The translations under genes were made by a program, and so were the position numbers. Shown here in pieces: positions 1 through 5,552 of a stretch of 26,224 bases of DNA. The stretch is from positions 1 to 26,224 of the forward strand of contig DATKZB010000390.1 in the NCBI GenBank assembly GCA_035528235.1, written 5' to 3'. Numbering within the stretch: the stretch's first letter is position 1; every line of letters starts with the position of its first letter. The DNA comes from DATKZB01 sp035528235. GTDB taxonomy: Bacteria > Planctomycetota > Phycisphaerae > FEN-1346. The notes under the pieces were generated by a model, which searched no databases, was not told the origin of the DNA, and saw only the letters and a list, made by a program, of their open reading frames with translations.

Positions 1-1
1 G

Positions 2-388
2 GGCGACGTGCCCGGGTTCGTCCGCGAGGCGCTTGGCCGGCCGGCCGACCTGGTGGTCGTCTGCGCGGGTGCCCTGGCGGCCTTCGAGCAGGCCCTCCGG
101 TGCGTCGACCGCGGCGGAACGGTCCTCGCCTTCGCGACGACCGACCCCGGCGTGAACCTGAGCGTGCCCCTGAACGACTTCTGGCGGAACGACGTGACGC
201 TGAAACCCTCCTACGGCAACTCGCCCTACGACGCCTCGGTGGCCCTGGAACTGATTGCCGCGCGGCGGGTGCCCGTGGCCGAGATGATCACCCACCGCCT
301 GCCGCTCGCGGAGACGCCGAAGGGCTTTGAGTTGATGTCCACGCCTGGCGGCGAGCACCTGAAGGTCGTCATTTTGCCGCAGGCTTGA
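2..388 (+). CDS. Medium-chain (zinc-type) dehydrogenase, C-terminal part
   Basis: The 5' end lies outside the window; the frame is open from base 2 to a TGA at 386-388. The visible part holds the end of a Rossmann fold (ADLVVVCAGALAAFEQAL, then VDRGGTVLAFATTDPG) and the usual C-terminus of the alcohol/sorbitol/threonine dehydrogenase superfamily (ITHRLPLAETPKGFELM, then a final strand LKVVILPQA). By family these enzymes oxidise alcohols or polyols with NAD(P). The zinc ligands and catalytic domain are not in view, so neither substrate nor zinc dependence can be judged. RAYT-linked repeats begin just downstream. Confidence 0.8.
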   Translation, partial: GDVPGFVREALGRPADLVVVCAGALAAFEQALRCVDRGGTVLAFATTDPGVNLSVPLNDFWRNDVTLKPSYGNSPYDASVALELIAARRVPVAEMITHRLPLAETPKGFELMSTPGGEHLKVVILPQA

Positions 389-418
389 CTGCTCGCTTGC
401 GCTCCCGGCTGGTTGGCA

Positions 419-520
419 GCAAATGTAGGCCGCGTCGCGGCCTGTGAAAGGTGTGTGTGCGGCTTCATCTCCGCCCCGCAGGGGCGGCTGGGCTGTAGCC
501 ACGGGCGCGAGCCCGTGGAC
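419..520. repeat. Left REP-like repeat of RAYT element 1
   Basis: An imperfect palindrome around 474-518 ends in a 26-base hairpin unit (493-518, core CCACGGGCGCGAGCCCGTGG). The same unit lies inverted at 1095-1120 on the other side of the transposase with one mismatch. A 16-base word starting GCAAATG at 419-434 recurs in direct orientation at 1149-1164 with one mismatch. A GC hairpin (CCCCGTCGGGG) lies at about 559-569. Paired inverted palindromes beside a RAYT gene are the normal REP/BIME arrangement. Confidence 0.65.
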
Positions 521-586
521 CCGTGGCCCACGCGATCCCCATTTTTTCTTTTCAAAGCCCCGTCGGGGCGGCTGAGCGGCGCGCAC

Positions 587-1039
587 TCAGTCCCACACGT
601 ACCGCGGATCGTATTCAATGCCGTGACGTTCCAGCAGGGCGATGAACTCCTCCTGAAACGTCATCCGCTTGTGATGCTCCGCCTGGCTCTCGACGTACGC
701 TGCCACGGTCGAGGCGTTCGAATGGCTTACGGTGAAAGCGCCGTATCCGTTCTGCCAAGCGAAACGGTGCGGTAGCGATAGCGTCTCGTTGATCCACTTG
801 GACGAAAGGCTCTTCCACTTACGCATGGCCTCCGCGATGCACACGGTCGTGGGCAGAACCAGCAGACCATGGACGTGATCGTCGGTGCCTCCGATGGCGA
901 GCGCCTTGCCGAACTCCTTTCGGGCGACGCCGGCCATGTATTGATGGAGGCGGCGAGCCCAGGCCTCCTGAATCGTCCGCGAACGATCCTTGGTGCTGAA
1001 CGTGACATGGTGCAGGAGGTTCGAATAGGTGTGCCCCAT
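587..1039 (-). CDS. REP-associated tyrosine transposase (RAYT, IS200-like Y1 family), copy 1
   Basis: A 150-residue single-domain protein of the Y1 transposase family. By family it cuts and rejoins single-stranded DNA at REP hairpins. The metal-binding HUH-type motif is HVH (residues 55-57 in GGTDDHVHGLLVL), and the candidate catalytic tyrosine is Y115 in AYVESQAEHHK. The ATG at 1039 is preferred over an upstream in-frame start at 1090 because a GGAGG ribosome site precedes it and the family begins at this YSNLLHHVTFSTK strand. It has the same length and motif spacing as the RAYT at 19974-20426. No frameshift is visible, so it may be active. It is flanked by inverted palindromes. Confidence 0.9.
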   Translation of the reverse strand: MGHTYSNLLHHVTFSTKDRSRTIQEAWARRLHQYMAGVARKEFGKALAIGGTDDHVHGLLVLPTTVCIAEAMRKWKSLSSKWINETLSLPHRFAWQNGYGAFTVSHSNASTVAAYVESQAEHHKRMTFQEEFIALLERHGIEYDPRYVWD

Positions 1040-1060
1040 GCCCGCCTCCTCAGTCGCCCC

Positions 1061-1164
1061 TGACGGGGCTTGATATGATGTCGGGGCCATCTTACCACGG
1101 GCTGGCGCCCGTGGCTACAGGCCAGATGCCCCTCCGGGGCACACGTAGGCAAATGCAGGCCGCG
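1061..1164. repeat. Right REP-like repeat of RAYT element 1
   Basis: Inverted copy of the 493-518 hairpin unit at 1095-1120 (25 of 26 bases), followed by a CCCCTCCGGGG hairpin that matches the GC hairpin outside the left copy. The direct GCAAATG-type 16-mer closes the element at 1149-1164. Together with the left side this outlines an element of about 745 bp. Confidence 0.6.
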
Positions 1165-1205
1165 ACGCGACGCGGCCTGTGGCTTGCGGCCCCGTGCCGG
1201 CGGCG

Positions 1206-2246
1206 TCAGAACGCCGATGCCCGGTAGGGGTATTTCTCGGCCAAGGCCATCGTGTTGGCCAGGTTCGTGCAGGCGGCGGTGCATCCGGGGTGCGACAGGC
1301 TCATGCCCGCGGCGCAGGCCCCCAGCCGCAGGCTCTTCTCGACGGGCCAACCCTCGTGGATGCCGTACAGCATGCCGGCGCAGAAGGCGTCGCCGGCGCC
1401 GGCGGCGCCCTTGATGTACCCGTCGGGCAACCGGAGCGACGGCTGCCAGACCTCCTCGCCGTCGGCGGTCCGGACGTATCCGCCCTCGGGCATGTGGATG
1501 CACACGAGCCGCTTGACGCCGAGTTCCAGCAGGGCCGCGGCCGAGGCGCGGACGGCCTTCGGGTCCACCTGGCCGCCGGGCTTCAAGTCGTGGCCCGTGG
1601 TGCGGCCGGCCTCCAGTTCGTTCAGGATGGCGTAGTCGGCGTGCTTCAGGGCGGGGCGGACGATCTTCGGGAACCGGTCGCTGTCTTCGCTGACGACGTC
1701 GATGGAGGTCTGGATGCCGGCGTCCTGAAGGCGCTTGAGCAGCCGCGCGGCCACGGTGCCGAACTCGGGGTCGGGCTCGTCCATGCGGTCGAGCAGCAGC
1801 AGGTACCCCACGTGGATGAGGCGGGCCCGTATCTTGTCGACCGGCACGTGCTCGGGGCCGAACTGGGCGTTGGCGCCGCGGTTGTGGAAGAACGTGCGGC
1901 AGCCGGTCGCCTGGACGACCATGACGTTGGTATACGAGGTGGGGGCCTGGGCCGAGACGCCCAGCGCCGTCGTATCGATGCCGTGGTCGGCACCATCCTG
2001 GCGGATGAACTGGCCGTCGGCGTCGTCGCCCGTCAGGCCGATGCCCTCGAGCGGAATGGCCTCGGCGCCGGGCGCCGGGCCGAACTTGGCGATGTCGAGC
2101 AGGCAGTTGTACGGCGCCCCGCCCGTGCCGCGCTCCTCGGCCAGGATGTTCGAGAGGGTCTCTTCCTGCGGCCATCGGTCGCAGATGTAGAGGTGATCGA
2201 TGATCCAGTTACCCGCGCCGGCGATGCCGCGTCGTTCGCTGCCCAT
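1206..2246 (-). CDS. PfkB/ribokinase-family carbohydrate kinase
   Basis: A 346-residue PfkB-fold kinase, which by family transfers phosphate from ATP to a sugar or nucleoside in the cytoplasm. The N-terminus carries the family strand (AGNWIIDHLY) and a glycine pair in the substrate lid (GTGGAPYN, residues 40-47). Near the C-terminus GAAGAGDAFCAGML (residues 280-293) is signature 2, with D286 as the predicted catalytic base; the common DTxGAGD is here KGAAGAGD. Length is normal. The ATG at 2246 is preceded by GGGGAG on the coding strand. The substrate cannot be read from sequence. The gene stands alone between a RAYT element and a MITE-like element. Confidence 0.88.
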   Translation of the reverse strand: MGSERRGIAGAGNWIIDHLYICDRWPQEETLSNILAEERGTGGAPYNCLLDIAKFGPAPGAEAIPLEGIGLTGDDADGQFIRQDGADHGIDTTALGVSAQAPTSYTNVMVVQATGCRTFFHNRGANAQFGPEHVPVDKIRARLIHVGYLLLLDRMDEPDPEFGTVAARLLKRLQDAGIQTSIDVVSEDSDRFPKIVRPALKHADYAILNELEAGRTTGHDLKPGGQVDPKAVRASAAALLELGVKRLVCIHMPEGGYVRTADGEEVWQPSLRLPDGYIKGAAGAGDAFCAGMLYGIHEGWPVEKSLRLGACAAGMSLSHPGCTAACTNLANTMALAEKYPYRASAF

Positions 2247-2368
2247 GGTTTCTCCCCACTCGGGACCGGGGGTATGATAGCGGGGCGACGTGCGGCCCGC
2301 AAGAAAAGGTGTGGCCGGGGCGTGTCCGTCGAGGCGCGCAAGGAAAGGGCGGCCCTGGGCGGGCCGCC

Positions 2369-2482
2369 CAACGCAACTTCGCTACTTCATCCCGCCTGGC
2401 GGCCTTCCTAGGCCGCCAGGAACATGCGTTAGGCCCGATCGCGGCGGCCTGGGAAGGCCGCCGCGCGACAAGTTGCGTTGTA
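2369..2482. mobile_element. MITE-like palindromic element (TACAACGC family), copy 1
   Basis: Terminal inverted repeats CAACGCAACTT (2369-2379) and AAGTTGCGTTG (2470-2480) enclose two hairpins. The first is at 2397-2418 (9-bp stem, loop TCCT), the second at 2440-2465 (11-bp perfect stem, loop GGGA). The second hairpin recurs at 11317-11342 and 13099-13124. Read on the minus strand the right end begins TACAACGCAACTTGT, matching 11302 and 5219. There is no coding capacity. The element sits between two minus-strand genes just past the PEP-CTERM stop codon and could double as a terminator. Confidence 0.6.
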
Positions 2483-2485
2483 GGA

Positions 2486-3175
2486 TTAGCGTCGGCGGCG
2501 CATCGCCATGCCGGCCAGGCCGAGCGCCAGCACGACCACCGTGGCGGGCTCGGGTGCATGGGCCGCGCCGAACGTCTCGTTGTCCATGAAGAAGCCGCAG
2601 GGGTAACTCTCGTCGCCGATGGACTGGACGTAGACGGTCACTTCCTCGCCGGCGTCGGCCTGGATATGCCAGGTCAGCATCACGCCGGTCACGACGTCGG
2701 CGTCACTGAGGACGGCGTCCCTGTAGTTGTTCTGGTCGGTGGCGTCTTCGCCGACAAGGATGACCTTCATCTCGGAGCCGGCGAACTGTTTGTCGCAGAT
2801 GAGGACCGAAAAATCCATCTCCCAGGCCCGGCCCAGGTTGTCGCCGAGCGTGAACGTGGTGAGCGTGGTGTTGCTGGTCCCCTGTCCGCCGCTGTTGGCG
2901 ATCTGGTCGAACTTCAGCCAGGCGGGGTTGCCGCCCGCCGGGCCCTGGTACGGCGCGCGGAGCGGGCTGTGGTTGGGCCCCGCCAGGTTGCCGGCCGAGT
3001 TGTCCCACGTCAGGAGGTACCCCGACGGGGCGTGCCCGAAGTACAGTTCATAGTCCTCTGCCGTGGGGTCGAACGGACCCGCCAGGACCTCCGAAATGGT
3101 TGCCGCCGGCGCGGCTGCGGCCAGGAACAGTACGGCCGCGAGCGCGCAGAATCCGACCCCGCAAGATGACCTCAT
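2486..3175 (-). CDS. PEP-CTERM sorting-domain secreted protein
   Basis: A 229-residue exported protein. It has an N-terminal signal peptide (hydrophobic run at about residues 9-25, likely cut after PAA) and a C-terminal PEP-CTERM tag beginning PEPATVVVLALGLAGM and ending MRRRR. By family this tag is recognised and removed by exosortase during export to the cell surface or extracellular matrix. The middle looks like a beta-rich domain (AWEMDFSVLICDK, VMLTWHIQADAGEEVTVYVQSI) and I cannot assign it. The start is firm: ATG at 3175 behind a strong GGAGGAGGGG site. No exosortase is in the window. A long foldable leader precedes it. Confidence 0.85.
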   Translation of the reverse strand: MRSSCGVGFCALAAVLFLAAAAPAATISEVLAGPFDPTAEDYELYFGHAPSGYLLTWDNSAGNLAGPNHSPLRAPYQGPAGGNPAWLKFDQIANSGGQGTSNTTLTTFTLGDNLGRAWEMDFSVLICDKQFAGSEMKVILVGEDATDQNNYRDAVLSDADVVTGVMLTWHIQADAGEEVTVYVQSIGDESYPCGFFMDNETFGAAHAPEPATVVVLALGLAGMAMRRRR

Positions 3176-3218
3176 GATAACCCCTCCTCCTCAGACAACA
3201 GGTGCGACACCCCTCTGA

Positions 3219-3348
3219 ACGCGCGATGCCTTCCGGCGTCGCCCTTCCGACGGTAGGTGGACCGTCTGCCACCTCCGGCTCGACCGACCGCGCGTGTGGT
3301 TGGCACTCAAAGGCAGGCGGGACGAAAGACCCTTTGCCCGAGCCAACC
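3219..3348 (-). promoter_or_regulatory. Structured 5' leader of the PEP-CTERM gene (possible riboswitch-like RNA)
   Basis: On the minus strand, between the proposed promoter and the PEP-CTERM start, two nested structures can be drawn. The first pairs 3298-3304 with 3342-3348 (GGTTGGC/GCCAACC), with an inner stem 3308-3313/3331-3336. The second is a multibranch fold closed by 7 bp, 3219-3225 with 3289-3295. It contains a hairpin 3249-3253/3262-3266 and a short stem capped by a GGAA (GNRA) tetraloop (GCC-GGAA-GGC, 3228-3237). It does not match the riboswitch consensus sequences I know. Function is unknown. Confidence 0.4.
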
Positions 3349-3365
3349 CCCTTATCCGTAGGGAT

Positions 3366-3393
3366 AGTATACCGCTATTCGGGCCAAAAGCAA
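3366..3393 (-). promoter_or_regulatory. Candidate sigma70-type promoter for the PEP-CTERM gene
   Basis: On the minus strand TTGCTT (3388-3393), a 16-bp spacer and TATACT (3366-3371). This predicts a start near 3359 and a leader of roughly 180 nt. The flanking DNA is unusually AT-rich for this genome. Confidence 0.45.
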
Positions 3394-3475
3394 AACGGGG
3401 CGGCACAAAAAACCGCAATTTGCGTCACTTCTCTGGCCGATGAGGTATCCAGTATGTTGGGTGCGAGGCCGGTGG

Positions 3476-3504
3476 TTGACACCCGTAGGATCCCGCCTTA
3501 TAAT
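3476..3504 (+). promoter_or_regulatory. Consensus sigma70 promoter for the zinc-ribbon/TPR-like gene
   Basis: TTGACA (3476-3481), exactly 17 bp, then TATAAT (3499-3504), a full match to both consensus boxes. Transcription should start near 3511, leaving about 60 nt before the ATG at 3574. It diverges from the PEP-CTERM promoter; the two share the 3366-3504 interval. Confidence 0.75.
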
Positions 3505-3573
3505 CGCTTTACGCCATGAGACAGGCCGGGCGGGTCTTGCGGCCTGGTAGGGACTTGCACAACAAGGGCTTAC

Positions 3574-5214
3574 ATGGCCGAGACGAACGGACCATCCAGC
3601 GACCAGCCCGCCTGGCGGACTGCCCATGCCCCCTGTGTGTATTGCGGCCAGGCGGTCGAGCGGTCCGAGGAGCGGTGCCCGCATTGTCGTACGTCGTTCT
3701 CGATCGCGGTCCGCAAGGCCTCCCGCGAGGTCGTCGGCGACTGGTACTACCTCGACCCGCGGAACCCCAGCGGCCGGGGGATCACCTTCGAGACCCTCAT
3801 CAAGATGATCGAAAAGGGCCGCATCAGGGCCGATTCGGTGGTTCGCGGCCCGACCAGCCATCATGACTGGATGTATGCCGCCGAGGCCCCGCGCCTCGCA
3901 AAGTACCTCGGCATGTGCCCCCACTGCTTCGCCCAGGCCAAGCCCGAGGAGACGTTCTGCGCCACCTGCCACCTCAACATGAACTCCCTGTTGCCCGAGC
4001 CCCAGCCCGGCGTGCCGGCCGACCAGATCAAGGAGCCGTTCCACAAGGCCGCGGCCGACACCGAACGCGAACTGGCCGGGACGCCCGCGTCGACCGCGGC
4101 GGCCTCCGCGGCCACGGCGGCCCCCACGCCGACGCCGCGACCCGCCCTGAGACTCCGGCCCGAGCCGACGCCCACGGCTACCGCGGCGGCCCTGGCCGAC
4201 TCCAGCGCCCCCGCCGAACGCAAGTCGCGCGTCGGCGTGGCCGCCGCACGCCGCGCCCGGCCCAAACTCTGGCTTGTCGTCGTCCTGACGTGGGTCACGC
4301 TGGTGCCCGTGCTGCTGCTGGGTTACTTCCTGCCGATCCCGCTGCTGCACGACGGCATCATGGCCGTGCTGGGGCGGCAGCCGCCCGCGCCGCCGCCGCC
4401 CGTCCCGCCCATCCCGACGCCGACGAGCGACCAGAAGTGGATCCAGACCCAACTGGCCGCCGCCGACAAGGCCGAGCAGGCCAAGGACTACGCCGGGGCC
4501 ATCCGCGTCTACCAGGAGATCATTGCCAAGACCGGCGACACGTCGTGGGAGAAACGCGTCCAGGACCTGCGGGCCAAGCCCGAGGCCGAACGGCGGGCAC
4601 GCATCGAGGAACTCGGCAAACGCATCACGCTGGCCCAGAAACTGGCCGACGACGGCCAGTTCGAGGACGCCCTGGCGGTCCTCAAGAACATCAGCAAGGA
4701 GAACCGCTCGTTGCTGGCGTCGGTGGGTGTCGGCGTGGAGGAGATGGTCAAGACGGTCGCCGCCGACCAGGCCGAATACGCCAAGCAGAAGGAGTTCGAG
4801 AGGCTCCTGCCCATCCAACTGGCCGAGGCCGCCAAGTTGCGGACCGCCAAAAAACCCCGGGAGGCCCTGGCCGCCTACAAGACGATCGGCAGCACCTTCC
4901 CCGCGGAACTCGTTGCCAAACACCTCGACCTGGCCAAGACGCTCAAGGAACTCGATGCCGAGGTCGCCGCCGCGCCGCCACCGCCGCCGCCCAAGCTTCC
5001 CGAGCCGCCGACCGACCAGGCCGCCAAGGCCGTCGCCGACCTGATGGTTCAGGCCGCCGACCTCGAGAAGAACGGCAAACTCGACGAGGCCCTCAAGAAA
5101 CTCGAAGAGGTCAAGACGAAGTTCGACGAGAAATTCTGGCCCGAGGCCATCGACGAGAAAATCAAACTCCTCAAGGCCAAGATCGAGGCCCTCCAGTTCT
5201 TCGGCATCAAGTAG
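3574..5214 (+). CDS. Zinc-ribbon, GYF-like, single-pass membrane protein with helical/TPR-like C-terminus
   Basis: A 546-residue protein of unnamed family. Residues 21-38 hold a CVYC...CPHC zinc ribbon. Residues 56-112 resemble a GYF_2-type domain (DWYYLDP, then ITFETLIKMIEKGRIRADSVVRG). A second ribbon (CPHC 115-118, CATC 129-132) follows. An Ala/Thr/Pro linker leads to one transmembrane helix at about 232-254 and a Pro-rich stretch. The rest is a charged helical region with TPR-like units (AEQAKDYAGAIRVYQEII, LADDGQFEDALAVLKNI). The zinc domains should be cytoplasmic and the helices outside. It may be a scaffold linking inner and outer parts of the envelope; no catalytic motif is seen. ATG at 3574 has a weak AAGGG site. 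Confidence 0.8.
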   Translation: MAETNGPSSDQPAWRTAHAPCVYCGQAVERSEERCPHCRTSFSIAVRKASREVVGDWYYLDPRNPSGRGITFETLIKMIEKGRIRADSVVRGPTSHHDWMYAAEAPRLAKYLGMCPHCFAQAKPEETFCATCHLNMNSLLPEPQPGVPADQIKEPFHKAAADTERELAGTPASTAAASAATAAPTPTPRPALRLRPEPTPTATAAALADSSAPAERKSRVGVAAARRARPKLWLVVVLTWVTLVPVLLLGYFLPIPLLHDGIMAVLGRQPPAPPPPVPPIPTPTSDQKWIQTQLAAADKAEQAKDYAGAIRVYQEIIAKTGDTSWEKRVQDLRAKPEAERRARIEELGKRITLAQKLADDGQFEDALAVLKNISKENRSLLASVGVGVEEMVKTVAADQAEYAKQKEFERLLPIQLAEAAKLRTAKKPREALAAYKTIGSTFPAELVAKHLDLAKTLKELDAEVAAAPPPPPPKLPEPPTDQAAKAVADLMVQAADLEKNGKLDEALKKLEEVKTKFDEKFWPEAIDEKIKLLKAKIEALQFFGIK

Positions 5215-5402
5215 TACTACAACGCCACTTGTTGCGCCGCAACGAACGCAACCTCTTGCGTTAACCAAACTTACGCGCCGTAGCGCGGGGGTTTATCCCC
5301 CGCGCAGGATCCCGCGGGGGATAAACCCCCGCGCTACAGCCTGATGGCGATCCACGGTTGAATTCCCAAGCGGCTGCTCTGTGGCCAAGTGGCGTTGTAG
5401 TA
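5215..5402. mobile_element. MITE-like element with 17-bp terminal inverted repeats (TACAACGC family)
   Basis: It starts on the base after the stop codon at 5212-5214. Perfect 17-bp inverted ends TACTACAACGCCACTTG (5215-5231) and its complement (5386-5402) bound a 188-bp element. Inside is a second perfect inverted repeat of 25 bp per arm (5280-5304 and 5313-5337, 8-bp centre). That hairpin is very stable and could act as a bidirectional terminator, although it has no T-run. No open reading frame is present. Confidence 0.65.
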
Positions 5403-5552
5403 GTAGTGCCGCCACGATGTTGATCGTACGCCGGCCTGATCCTGCCACGCACCTTGCCGCGCGGCGACTTTCCCAGTGCCTCCAGAACACTGGCGGACAA
5501 GCCGCCAGTGGCACCCGCCGGTCTCTGCGCTAGGGTCTTCCTGCGGAGTGTC
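5403..5552. repeat. Intergenic stretch with a short perfect inverted repeat
   Basis: The space between the MITE-like element and the end of the anti-sigma gene. The only structure seen is a 9-bp stem (5488-5496 CACTGGCGG with 5502-5510, loop ACAAG). It may terminate the minus-strand sigma operon, but again without a T-run. Confidence 0.4.

Noticed and set aside
727..2175. Long minus-strand open frame (482 codons) spanning the RAYT and the PfkB kinase gene
   Set aside because: Arg/Pro/Gly-rich translation with no domain; it is a shadow of the kinase gene in another frame and runs through repeats.
3352..5268. 638-codon minus-strand frame opposite the zinc-ribbon gene
   Set aside because: No motif; the plus-strand frame has zinc-ribbon cysteines, a membrane helix, a consensus promoter and family-like composition.
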